A DNA stretch of 64,000 nucleotides from Heterobasidion occidentale. Its lineage: Eukaryota > Basidiomycota > Agaricomycetes > Russulales > Bondarzewiaceae. Shown here in pieces: positions 34,655 to 46,048 of this stretch (position 1 is the first letter of the stretch; each line of letters starts with the position of its first letter). Made by a program: the position numbers and the translations under genes. The stretch spans positions 2,666,001-2,730,000 of the forward strand of contig JBCAQO010000008.1 of NCBI GenBank assembly GCA_039111635.1, given 5' to 3'. The notes under the pieces were generated by a model, which ran no database searches, was not told where the DNA came from, and was given only the letters and a program-made list of their open reading frames with translations.

Positions 34655-37339
34655 ATGGAAGAAATAACGTTATACCCTCCATTGTTTGAAAGAGGGCAAG
34701 AAGAGGAGTTTCTCGAGAGTGGTCGGGCTCTCTCAATAGCCGCTTCACCCCGGGACAACTCTCTGGCTGTGTTTGCAGGGAGTTCTGTGCGTGATCTTCC
34801 TTCTCAGCTTTATTGTTCGTTAAACAAATGCGTGCATTAGATTGAACCAAAAGTGCCTCATGATCTCGACTCAGAGTATCCCAAGCCACAGGACGTATAC
34901 ACCGCGAGTACGGACCAGATACCCTCAGCAGAACATCGTTTGGTATGTGGAAGTACATGTGCTTGGGCATTCGTACTCATATTACTTTTCGTTTCATTCA
35001 GTTTATATCAGAAACCTCTGTCATATTTGCCGCATTCCAAAACCTCATGAAAGCAACGCAGAACGCCAGACCGTGCGTAGCTTGCTATAGTTCCAAGTCA
35101 GATGCTTAAAGTGCATGAATAGATTGCAAGACGAACCAACGCTTCAAGCAATAACGAAACTATGTGCAGATTACGTCGAGTTTATCAAGACCTGTTGGGT
35201 GCACACGTCGGTAAGGGCTCTAGTCAATCTCGGCTCCAATTGTTTTGATATTTGATGCAGCGACAAATGGCAAGAGATGAACCCCTACAATTCGATGCAG
35301 ACCATTACCGGAGTCTCTACACGTGCTTTGACTTATTCGTGCTCTTGTACGCACCGGACAGTAAAGTCATAGATGTTCCGGTCGGAGACGAGTTGATGGA
35401 GTGGCTTAACAAGCATTTCATTGAACCTTCAACAGAGGAAGGAGATCAACTCAGCTCACAGGATCGTCCATGGGAGGACGAATCGTTCTGGCCATATTTG
35501 ATCAGGTATTTTTTGCATCTACTTTGACTCGAACAGTCTGAAACCGATCATGCCTTGAACAGAACTGTGTTACGTGGGCTTTCGAAATCTTCATTGTTTT
35601 TTTTGGAGGTTCTCTCTGCCCGACATCCTTCTTCACATCTGCAGAGCATGGCAGAACACCTCATGCCACTCGTGGAAACCCATCCACGTCTGAGCGACTA
35701 CAACCTTGAGCGCGATTTTGTCATTGACTCGCGTAGATGGAAGGACCAAGTCAAGTCATTACGACTTGAGCTTGACCGCGTCCCCGAAGATGCAAGGCAA
35801 GATGGTGGAGACAACTGGTGGGACTCGTTCAGCGACATCGTTGGTATTCTCGAAGGTCGTCCCTCAGTCATTCAACGGGTATGTCTTGATCTGGGTGCAG
35901 ACTGGAAGGAGGTGTGCGCCGCCTGGGCCATTTTTGTTGACAATCGATTAAGAAGACATGAGTTGCCGTAGGTCACCTGTAGGACTCTTCCCTGACGCAT
36001 TTGTCTAATGAGCTTTGTCGCAGTGAGGTGCTTCCAAAGATTCTGGACGAGATGCCACCCGACCCGACAAGTTCAGAAGACATGATCTATGTTTTTCTAT
36101 GTGCTGGGAAGCCTGCTAAAGCATTATCCTACGCTGAAAAGTTAGATTTGTGGTTAGCGGCTCATCTGGCAGATATCATGGAGTCTGTAGATCTATTGGA
36201 TCCTAAGGTTGACGAAGAGTGCGTGTTGCAAGCATATTTTCGTTCATGCACTAAATTTACAACTCAGATCTGGGATGTCACGGAGGCAGCAGCATGTTCT
36301 TACATATGCTGAATACCTTCATTCAGATCCACATCTGTGGCGTATAACCGTTGACTACATGTACTCATGCGGTGTCATTGGTCAAGAAAGGGCGGATCAA
36401 ATACTGATGCGTGTTCCGTTTAACCCAGCCCATCGAGACGGCACAGCGACTGCTCTCGTAGCGGGAGAGGATGAAACTTTGAATTCTGAAGCGATCGTCA
36501 ACACCTTGAAGGAGATTAGTAGGACCTGTTTAGAACACAATAGGGAGTCAGTTCAGAGAATTGTCAACTCCGTAAGTTTCCTTCATTCTCCTCAGCAACA
36601 TTGATGTCCATTCCGTCCTCAGTTGGGCGCTCAAACCTTCCTCAAGCAAAAAAACTACAAATCAGCTATATCTTACATGATCGCTGCCAATGATTGGTCT
36701 GGTCTCGGTCGTGTTGTAGATTGTATTTTAGCTGAATACATCATGCATGGTCAGTAAATTTCTATGCCATGTCATCGCCCGTTGATCACTCTATGTAGGT
36801 CCCGAAACGTTCGCTCGCGTGGCTGCGACTGTTGCCTTCTCTCTCCAGGATCCACGTATACACCAGGGACCCAATGGCGTATTCATTCATCGTTTGGCAT
36901 TTGCTGTGCGATACGCTGAATATCACCAGAGACGCATGGACGGCGACTTCCAAGAGGCGGCCTTGGATCTCGTGTCGATGTTTCAAGAGGAGATCGCACC
37001 AAAATCATGGTGGGGTACACTACTTGTAGATGCAACGGAGCTTCTCAAACTTGGTGAGTGTGATTCGGTTGTCGGCTCCACCGGTTGGGATCCCGATACT
37101 AATGGATCATTGTGGGTCAGATGGACGGATTGTTTTCCTCTTCTGGAGCTGTCGAGTTGCTGAAGCGCTTAGAAGAAGTCAATATTCGAGCAATTCAAGG
37201 CTCAGGAGAGGATTACTTATCTGTGCTGGTTAAGACGATGAAAAACGGGAGTCTCAAAGACGCTTTGCAGCGGCTCAAGGTGACACGGCTGGCCTTGGCT
37301 AAATATTATGCTAAGTGTACCGTGGTAGGCGCGACGTGA
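34655..37339 (+). CDS. NUP85: Nucleoporin Nup85 (Y/Nup107-160 complex), 718 aa
   Basis: Eleven exons fit in phase: 34655-34786, 34841-34942, 35002-35072, 35123-35210, 35261-35505, 35563-35967, 36024-36218, 36268-36571, 36623-36749, 36799-37067, 37121-37339. The donor at 37067 is chosen for phase and is the least sure. The protein is an alpha-solenoid scaffold of the nuclear pore Y complex. Diagnostic stretches match Nup85: YAEYLHSDPHLWRITVDYMY, VNSLGAQTFLKQKNYKSAIS, YHQRRMDGDFQEAALDLVSM, IAPKSWWGTLLVDATELL and AVELLKRLEEV. Length is normal for the family. No membrane segment is expected or seen. Confidence 0.92.
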
Positions 37340-37917
37340 GACAATGTGACTGTAACGTAGTGACGTAGAAATTGGAGAATTCATTTAATTGATGATCCGC
37401 TGACGGCGACTGAAAACGTCTATGGCGAGTCTATGGCGCCTGTGATGGACGGGTATTCTGTGCAACTGCTACATCATGCATACGCTGGGCTGTCCGTGGT
37501 TTTGATCATCGATGCTTAACGAATGCATCGAGCGGAATAAAATTTCTCTCCTCCATTCCGTGGTGAGCCATGGGATATTCCACAAAAGGAATAAAGCAAA
37601 TGCAAATTTACCTGCAGTCTCTCTCCAGATCGTGTGGATAACCAAGCATAATTGTCTTGTCAGGCGCGACCTGCTGGCTGGCCTTCATGCTGTATCCTGT
37701 AGGCACTGGATGATGTAGTGCATTTTGAAACCGACCTCGTCACTGCCGGCGGCAGGTACTCGCCTAGGACCTGCATTCACCAGTGCCCTCGCATCCTCTC
37801 ATGTGCGCTAAACGCTACCCCGTGCCCGCTCTGCCTTCGATGTGAAACGCACTGTCTCGGATTGAACTCGCCTTTTTGATTCCCGTTTTCCAAATTAAGG
37901 CTGCTCAATCACTCTTT
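37340..37917. other. Spacer before the assembly gap
   Basis: No gene seen. Contains the Nup85 3' flank and ends at the N run. Confidence 0.5.
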
Positions 37918-38017
37918 NNNNNNNNNNNNNNNNNNNNNNNNNNNNNNNNNNNNNNNNNNNNNNNNNNNNNNNNNNNNNNNNNNNNNNNNNNNNNNNNNNN
38001 NNNNNNNNNNNNNNNNN
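37918..38017. other. Assembly gap of exactly 100 N
   Basis: One hundred unresolved bases, the usual placeholder for a gap of unknown size between two contigs. The two copies of the segmental duplication lie on opposite sides of it. Confidence 0.99.
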
Positions 38018-38814
38018 TAGATCCGAGAAGGTGCGACATAAGCGAGACCAAACGCTGAACGAGCGCCCAATCCTCAACTTGCGTGAAGACCAACCCCCTC
38101 GTCTGTGTAACTGGATCCCATGACGACAATCTAGTGAATCGACGATCGCTCGTGGTGAGAGGATTCCTCTTCACTGCTGTGGTAGTTGACTGACGCAAAT
38201 GGGAGGTTTTGGAGAAGCTTCTGGATAGGCACACGAGCGGTTTTGTCAGATGGCACGACTTCGTCAACGTGAGTGCCGTTTGCCCGGGTGCGCGCGTCAT
38301 GGCCTAACGAGAGCGTAGGCAATGACGCGTCTCGGTATCGTGATTGATGAACGGGAGGGCTTGCGAGTCGTCTTGGCGTCCCAGAGATGGGGAAACGTCA
38401 TCTCCACCGCGTGAGTACGGCCTTGAGAGAGAGTGATCTCACTCTGATCGTGGATGGCGGGACGTCAAAGCCGCATGGGCCGAAACTGGAACATCACGAC
38501 CTGAAGCAGTGAGTATTCGCCACCATTTTTCACCTTGATATCACGCTGAAAATATTGCATAGCATTGGGAGTACGCTACGTGAAGTCTACGCCTGGGACT
38601 TGTCCATGTTCGCGAGCGAGCGACCACAGATACATGGCAACCTGGTGAATGACGGGCTCTTTGTTACCTCGATCGATGTTAAGTTGCACGATGATTTCTT
38701 GTTCTCGCTTGGCCCCTGCGCGGCTGCCATATCATTACTGGGATGCCGTTCACACATGCCAGTCACTGGGGAAACTAACAATTCATTGCGTGCAAGTGGT
38801 CCACTGCTAAGTAT
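38018..38814 (+). other. Fragments of an unidentified coding region
   Basis: On the plus strand, short segments read like exons: MTRLGIVIDEREGLRVVLAS near 38320, and IGSTLREVYAWDLSMFASER followed by GNLVNDGLFVTSIDVKLHDD from about 38563. A GTGAGT donor follows ..HHDLKQ near 38507 and an AG lies before the second segment. I do not recognise the protein. It may be truncated by the gap on the left and by the GC-rich repeat on the right. Confidence 0.3.
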
Positions 38815-38829
38815 GTATGTACAGGAGGC

Positions 38830-40020
38830 TATCGATCAGCGACAACGAGGAGGCGTACACGGGGCGGCGCGAAAACGGCGGCAGTGTCGACGGATACGAG
38901 AGCGGCGGGAGAGGGCCGATGACGAGAGAAGTGGGCGGCAGCGCCGAGGGAGTCGACAGCGAGACCCGCCAGCGTCGAGGGAGCCGCCAACGAGGAGGCA
39001 GGAGTTGCTGTGGAGGAGCGGCGCCGTCGACGGAGAGTCGTGCACGTCGAGGGAGGCGGACGTCATCGTCGAGGGAGGCGGGCGTTGTCGTGGAGGAGGA
39101 GAGATGAGTCGCCGTCGATGGAGCGGCGTCGTCCAGGCGGCGTAGTCCAGACGGCATCGTCCAGGCGCCGTGGTCCAGGCCGTGGTCCAGGCGGGGACAT
39201 GGTCGGAGCGTGCAGGCGGCGGGGTCGAGGGAGCGGGCAGGGTCCAGTGAGGCGGCCGCGTCGTAGAGGGTGCCGGGCGTCCAGGCGGCGTCGTCGACGA
39301 GGAGCCGACAGGGTCTAGTGAGGCGGCCGCGTCGTCGAGGGCGGACGACGAGGCGTCGAGGGAGCCGTCGGTGAGGCGCGGCCGAGTCGGCGTCGTCCAG
39401 GCGGGGGCGTGCAGGCGGCGGGGTGGAGGGAGCGGGCAGCGTTCAGCGAGGCGGCCGCATCGTCGAGAGCCGGATGACGAGGCGTCGAGGGAGCCGTCGG
39501 TGAGGCGCGGCCGAGTCGGCGTCGTCCAGGCGGGGGCGTGCAGGCGGCGGGGTGGGAGCGGGCAGCGTTCAGCGAGGCGGCCGCGTCTTCGAGGGAGCCG
39601 CCAGGCGGCGGCGTCCAGGCGGCGTCGTCCAGGCCGTCGTCCAGGTGGGGGCGTGGTCGGGGCGTGCAGGCGGCGGGGTCGAGGGAGCGGGCAGGGTCCA
39701 GCGAGGCGGCCGCATCGTCGAGAGCCGGATGACGAGGCGTCGAGGGAGCCGTCGGTGAGGCGCGGCCGAGTCGGTGTCGTCCAGGCCGTCGTCCAGGCGG
39801 GGGCATGCAGGCGGCGGGGTCGAGGGAGCCAGGTGCGTGGTCGAGGGAGATGAGGGCGACGTGAGAGACGAGGGCGGCATCGTAGCCGTCATCCTCGTTT
39901 GGGACGGGGTGGAAGAGGAGGCCGCGGTGGGGGAGGCGTCCAGGAGGTGCCGTCGTCGTCAAGGGAGAGGTGACGTCGAGGACGAGGCGAGGGCGCTTGC
40001 GAGGCCGGGCCGACGTTAAG
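38830..40020. repeat. GC-rich minisatellite; core unit about 129 bp
   Basis: An extremely GC-rich tract. The word AGGCGGCCGC (a NotI site) recurs at 39250, 39320, 39449, 39575 and 39704, giving spacings of 70, 129, 126 and 129 bp. Between the words the sequence is near identical, with GGCGTCGTCCAGGCG and CGAGGGAGC words repeated many times. Because 129 is 43 codons, long Pro/Ala- or Arg/Gly-rich open frames appear on both strands; these look like by-products of composition rather than genes. The left part (38830-39250) is the same composition with weaker order. Confidence 0.8.
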
Positions 40021-40097
40021 AAGAAGGCGTCGGGGAGGGCTGTGACGCGTCAGCGTAGCGTACTTGTTATGAGCAGTTATAATAATTAGCGGCTGTT

Positions 40098-40175
40098 ATT
40101 GCATAGATCGTATGGGCGAACGGTCTAGTCAAGGTGATGTCGAGGTGTCCACGGGGTTTGATGTTCGATTCCCGG
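40098..40175 (+). other. tRNA-like fossil (A-box/B-box remnant)
   Basis: TGGGCGAACGGTCTA resembles a tRNA A-box/D-arm with one mismatch, and GTTCGATTCC is a perfect B-box about 50 nt later. A T-arm (CGGGGTT..CGATTCCCGG) is interrupted by about 7 nt, and no acceptor stem forms. This is not a working tRNA. It could be a decayed tRNA or the head of a tRNA-derived SINE. Confidence 0.3.
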
Positions 40176-40457
40176 TCTTTGCTGTATTTTGTAGCAGCTA
40201 GCAATCATTACTAATCACTCAGACACATCCGAGCTCGGATATATCCGAGGTGGCTGCCTCTGTTGGGATTCCAAATTGTCGGAGATTTCCGATTACACAC
40301 CTGGGACACTTTGACCGCCATAGCCACTGCAGTGACTAGTGACTCGGCGAGCCTCAGGCTACCAGCATCCTCATCATCCCCGTATCTCCATCTGCCGAAT
40401 TCCCAAACTCCTTTCAAGATTGCACTAGATTTGCTAGTAGTATAACCACTCTCCGTC

Positions 40458-40522
40458 CGCTTGCTCATTGCAGGTGACTGGATTTTGAGTGCACCGTCAT
40501 CCTTCCTTGCTCATTGCAGGGT
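40458..40522 (+). repeat. Ordered pair of words shared with 46463-46523
   Basis: CGCTTGCTCATTGCAGG at 40458 and TCCTTGCTCATTGCAGGGT at 40504 occur about 120-180 nt upstream of the unknown-family gene. The same two words, in the same order, lie upstream of the Plavaka transposase. The shared core is TTGCTCATTGCAGG. Confidence 0.8.
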
Positions 40523-40639
40523 CGTTGGACATCAAGTCGAGTCCTACGTTATTATTGCTCATACTACTAGGTCAGTTCGCATCGCCGTGTTTTTCTTGTT
40601 CCTCCATTGGTTTACTGTCTCATTGGGCACGTTGCAGCC

Positions 40640-43418
40640 ATGGCCGCCGTTACTTGTTGGCAAGCACGGCCGCTTGAAAACCTTCGCGAAATTCTCGATT
40701 CTCGTCGATCCCTACTGCACGGCGAGCAGGTTGACGCCCTAGATTGTCTCTGCGTTGCTCCATTCCGCAATCACGATGAATTATGGATCTCCACACCAAA
40801 CATGGACTTTGTTCCGGAGGTCCCTGTGCACCCCGACGACACACCCTTCAGATATTTCGGAGACGGCATGCTTGGTGCATTTGAACATCTGAAGTGGCCA
40901 CAAGCTTTCGACCCAGTGGAGCCCCATTCCTATGCTGCGCCCATGAACCCGAGACTGAAGGAACTCCAGAAGGTCGACGATCATCATGGCTTACGAGCAC
41001 CGGACTTTCCAGTGGACGACAAAGAAGGCGGCCTTCCTCAATTCGAAGATCCGGATGCTGCGTGGTTTTCCTTCAAAGGAACGGACTTTCGTATCTGCGA
41101 GGAGCTGCCGCGCGCTTCAGTAGGAATCTTGTATGAGACAGTGCTCTCCCGCCTGCGCAAAGCGATGTTGGAAGTGCGTAGGATAGGAGACGAAATTGGG
41201 GCTCAAGAGTTTCCCGAAGGCACTCCGGCTGCTGTAGTCAATGCACACACGTCCAGCTACATGTACCAGAGACATCGATCTGAGGCCCTTTATCGTGCCT
41301 ACGGTTCACTCTCGCAGATTCCAATGCCTTTCTCCGACACCGTCTTATGGTTTCGTGAGTTTCAGCGTATCCTGCTTGAATTACGCGCCTGGATTATCTA
41401 TATGCTGGTAGTGAAACCTCGTATGGAGGATCCTACGTTCGATTGCCCTCAACCTGTTCTTCCTCTTCGCGGTGTCATCACCTCAAGTTTGTCAATGCTT
41501 CGAGAGTTGTTCCGGATTGGGATCCCGGTTTGGTACATCCGGAGGCGCACCACTCTTACAACCCGCACACTTATCATCTCCGTCAAGACAGTCATCAGAA
41601 CCGGCATCTCCTTCAGCTCATCACAGATTTTTGAATATGCCAACCATCGCACCAAGGCCCCTCTCTGGGTGGAGGCGTCACACGGTGAACCGTTACGCGG
41701 CACCATTCAAGACAGGCTGCGAAAGTTTAGCTTGACCAGTCGACCAATTCTACTACCGCTGGAGATCTATTCTCCTGCAACGGTTGGGGAAATCGAGCGG
41801 CAAAATCCGCCTGTGTGTCGGAATCATGCTATGTCAGGGCCGGATATTTCGCATGTCATAGTCGATGAAATCCCGACCGAGCGTGACGTCAATAGCGACG
41901 AGCGGCAGACCGCGATGATCAGCGCTTTCACTGGTAATGTTTATGGTAAGACTCGATTGACTAGGTCAGGCTTGTGTAACTGATGCACAATTTGTTTAAA
42001 TAGCCGCTAAGCTTGTACGAGATGGTCCTCGTTTCATCGATGACCCCGCTTGCACCATGTTTGAGACCACCACATCCGACTTTGTTGTGCTCGCGTCGGC
42101 CTATTCATCTAATGATCAGTGGCGTAGAAGTCTGTTGTCGAGGTCTCGCTCATCTGACAAGCGTGGTAAGTTCCCTGCGTTGCGCCTCTATGGTTTCATT
42201 GTCACGCAACACACACAGAACATCGCCCACCATCGCCCGACGTGAAGAATGCTCCCAAGGTCCCAGATGTCCAATCAAACGCAAGTCATTCGCAAATTTC
42301 GAGTCCTCCGAAGACACTGGCGCCTCATAAGCAGCGTAGTAACAGCCATCGATGTCATGGTCCTTCTCCTAAAACAGGTCTCCGGGTTGTGCACCCCACT
42401 TGGCTTCCCCACTCGCCCCGGGTTGGATAAGCGTCTTCGAAGAGACCATGGATTTGGACGATGATCCAAATATGGCCCTTCAGTATCCTCTCCCCCCATT
42501 CATCTGTTCTTTGCGGACAAAGGAGCCGTTTTTGGGCATAGAGTTCACAACTGGCTACGCATTCGCATGTGGTGTCTGCTGGAGGTTCTATGCCCTTCTA
42601 ACCACTGTATGGTCCTGATGACGACCAGCCAATGGAGGATTGCATTAGAGGGGAGATATTACCTGCCAGACAACATGGTCAATTGTACCGTGAAGCCTCA
42701 ATCCTCTTCACACGACATGGCTCGCTTACCACCATGGCCTCGCAAGACTAAAAAGGCTCGCTTGGAACCGCAAGTCGCGTCCAATGTCACCAGCGCTTCG
42801 TCGGTCGAGGTGCGCAAACGTAAGAAGGCCTTGGACAGACGTGTTGCAGATCGGGTCGACATAGGTGTCCGATTCCTGGTGCACGCCGGATTCGCACCAT
42901 ACGATGACACTACATCTCCGCAATGGGGCAGAACCTTCGTCACTAGCAAGATGGCTCATGAGGATAAGGACCTCTGGGCTGAAGTAGTATGGGAGCTTTC
43001 GGTAGCTAATTTTCGTCTTGAACTCCTACAATTGGACAGGAAGGTTGTCATGGGTGTTTACTGTTACGAGGACAAACGGTATGCCGCCCAACGCGAAGGA
43101 AAAATCTGCCACATATGGGCCACGGGGGGTCTCAGCGTAGACTGGGAGCGTGAGAGTCGGTGGGTGGACCGACTTGTGATTGAAGATTGGGAGGCCAGGC
43201 GTGGTGCTGTGAAGGTAATGGCTGAAGTCCTCTGTGGATGGCCCGGCGGAAGTAAGCTTATGTGGCACAAGGATTACGATTCTAATTTCAAAGCTTTCAC
43301 AGACTTCGAGCATGCGGTGTTTCTCTTTTATACTGTCACGTTTCACAAGCATTGTGGGAGACTCCCTATTATGCCTTTATCGCAGCCCAAATCCCTCGCT
43401 CGTCACGTACATTCATGA
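40640..43418 (+). pseudogene. Unknown Agaricomycete repeat-family protein, apparent frameshifts
   Basis: Starts at ATG 40640 in GCAGCCATGG. Exon 1 runs to 41945 and joins over a 58-nt intron (41946-42003) to AKLVRDGPRFIDDPACTMFE; another intron begins at 42166. Recognisable family pieces are LRELFRIGIPVWYIRRRTTL in the middle and HLFFADKGAVFGHRVHNWLR near 42500, then GRTFVTSK and GLSVDWERESRWVDRLVIED. I know this family only as an abundant uncharacterised protein of Agaricomycetes. Two single-base shifts are needed to read through, near 42400-42420 and at a run of six C (42492-42497, seven would restore frame). No catalytic motif is visible. It is convergent with the deaminase gene. Confidence 0.6.
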
Positions 43419-43685
43419 TTTCGCATGTTTTTTTTGCCCTCTCACGCAATAGGTTCATGTCGCAAGTCTGATGCCATTCAGAATGATATACATGTATCAA
43501 ACAACGCCGTGTCTCGGATCGTGAAAATGCCGTCTCTCGTATTCGAAGTACCTTTCAACCGTTCTTTTCGATCTACGAATGGTGACTAAACGGCGCTAAT
43601 TAGAATGCGGAAGAAACCTACAAGCGCTCTCGGACTACCCCAGAAGCCTGACCTTCTGCATTTCAACACTCAAAACTGGCCGTCT
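43419..43685. other. Convergent spacer
   Basis: 267 nt between the end of the unknown-family gene and the stop of the deaminase gene. No feature recognised. Confidence 0.5.
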
Positions 43686-46048
43686 TCAGTTTATCCATAG
43701 AGCACGGTCTACAGACACGTTGTGACGATCGATCTCTCGCTTCGCCTTCAAGACCTCAAGGCTCTTGCGTTCACTGTCCGTCTGATAACCTTCGGTTTGA
43801 GCGGAATCGGTCCGCGAATGTCGCGGCTTCGGCTTGAGTAATACATCGAGTAAGTCCAGCAATATGGCCTTGAAATGGATCTCTGCCCTCGTGTGTATAT
43901 CCTCACGAAGCTCACGTGGCAGCGCGCAGGGGAACATGAAATTGTGATTCGGTTTCGCCAGCCACTTGCGCGCGCCTAATTCGGAATTCACGAAATGGCA
44001 GACAGGGCATGCGAGTTTAGACGTGCCGACGTAGCAGGGGTCTATGTCGCTCTGTAAATCTCCATGTCAATATTGGCATTGGAAGGTGTAGGGGGTGAAA
44101 ACTTTCCGGATTAACACCATGTGCAGCAAGCAACATGCTCCCATTGTCCAGGTTCTTCCCGTCCAGGACGCTAGCCAAGAGACACTCGCAATGGATACTC
44201 CCTTGGAACATGGGAGTCGGCGATAGTAAATTCTTGCAGTGGCGGCTAATTGAGCTCCCCGCCTTCTCGGCGTCCCTCGTCATCAATAATTTGAGTTCGT
44301 CGATCACTGTCTTCGTGCGAGCAGTCTCGTCGTTCTCGCTCAATACCTCCTTCACCACCTCTTCCCAGGGTGCCATGTCTGTCCCAGGATGTTCGGCAGA
44401 AATGACAGTGTAAGTGATGTTCCGAAGATACTGTGCCGAACCCACGAGACCGTGAACAGCGAATGGTATCACAACCTGTCGACGCAGCCACTGCTTGTAT
44501 GCGTCAATCGGTGTCGAGCCCACAGTGACGAACATATCTGTATCATCGTCGTCCACCACTGCTTGTTCCTCCCACGTATTTGGCTGGCCCTGGGACTCTC
44601 TAGATGGTGTGGTATACTTGGGTTCTGTACCTGCGAAGGGATGGTCGAATATATCGGGAATGGCGAGAGTCAGGTAGTCTGCGAAAGCGTTGGAATATGC
44701 AAATGCTTCCAAAAGAGTGACATAAAGCCAGGTCTTGTTCATCATCGCGCCGAAATTGTCTGGCTGGGCTTTGGAAATCTCGTCCAAACAGGTCTGATAG
44801 CCTTTCAGAGCCAAGCACAAGGTATGATGGAAGGCCACGCATGTCTCCTTGACAAAAAGAACGTCATTGTTCTGCGCTCGGGTTTTCAACTCGAGTCCTC
44901 CGTGCTCCACGCCGAAAAGGTCGATGCCCCACCAACGTGCTATGAGCTCTCCAGAAAGGACTTGGTCCCGTTCTTTGCGTAATGTAGACTTCTTCTTGAA
45001 TAGTTCAGGCAATCTGTCAGGTTCGGCATTCAAGATCTTGCTGAGGAAGGCGGTAGACATCGTACACCTGAGTCGAGAGCGCATCTTGCGGTAGCCACGA
45101 GAAACGACGTGAACGCCCAGGCTGTAAGGTGTGGTGTCCTCTTTCTTGAGTAACTCGATCACCTCCGAGACGTGCTCATCAAACTTCATGCTTTATGAAC
45201 TATGTCAGAAAGGTTATCATTCGATAGAAAGTTCGCACTCACTTCTTTTGTTCATTTAACATGGCCTTTGTAAATGGCACGACATCCTGTCCCCGATCCT
45301 CCTCATTCGTCTCCGATTTACCCTTCATTGCTACTGACCGATTCATCTTCCCTCTCGACGGCTCTGTCGCCCCCGTCCTCGCCTCTGAGCTTATGCTCCT
45401 TGTGGTCATCGCCTCATCTGTCGCAGCAGTTGTCCTCGTCCTCACTTGAGACTCTGTCTCCAATCTCACTCTCTTCTCCACTTTCGCTTGAACCTCCGAT
45501 TTCAGAACTTTCTTTCCCTTCTCCGCGCCCGTCCCCGTCGTCTTCGTCTTTGCTGCGAGATCGGTCTTCCCTCTCGCCTCATTGGGGTGTGTCGGATTGG
45601 TGGTAATGATGCAGTTATGCATTACTTGGTCTTCCGCGCATTCTATGGAAGCGTCTATGTCGCGTTGATGTGAGACCGAGACGACGAGGCTGACGTTAGC
45701 GCCCCTCTGCATACCTGCCGCCACAGCCACCACTTCGCGGTCTCTGACAAGCAGTGTAGCAAGCTGATCGAGCAATCGGTGCTGTGACTGGGGCCTTTCG
45801 ACGACTTGTCTCTTGTCTTTGTAGACCGTCTGCGTCTGGGATAGCGAATTATTTTGTCCTCGAAGATAAAGGATAACCATGATCAAGGTGGTGATGGTTT
45901 TGAACTTGTTGATCTTGTTGACCAGGGACTCGGACGCGTTCATGATTTCGACGATAGTAAAGGCGGGGAATGGGAACTGAAGCTCGGAGACAGGACGTAG
46001 TAAGCAAAGGTAGCAGTGAATGTGGGGTGACGCCATATTGACCTTCAC
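43686..46048 (-). CDS. OTT_1508-like deaminase family protein, 748 aa
   Basis: Exons complement(43686-44051, 44116-45190, 45243-46048) give 2247 nt in phase. Introns are 64 and 52 nt, the latter with a CTGAC branch-like site. The C-terminal third carries the zinc-dependent deaminase signature: GSIHCECLLAS (HxE) followed after about 25 residues by YVGTSKLACPVCHF (CxxC with the preceding G-x-SK). This matches the fungal OTT_1508-like clade of the cytidine-deaminase superfamily, which is expanded in basidiomycetes (family knowledge). The middle is helical; residues about 150-265 are a Lys/Arg/Glu/Thr-rich linker. The substrate is unknown. The start is 801 nt from the divergent Plavaka transposase. 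The N-terminal exon is the least certain part. Confidence 0.8.

Noticed and set aside
39315..39962. A 215-codon Pro/Ala-rich protein on the minus strand
   Set aside because: The frame follows the 129-bp GC-rich repeat, and equally long frames exist on the other strand; codon use reflects the repeat, not selection.
40098..40175. A functional tRNA gene
   Set aside because: A- and B-box words are present, but the T-stem is interrupted and no acceptor or anticodon stem can be drawn.
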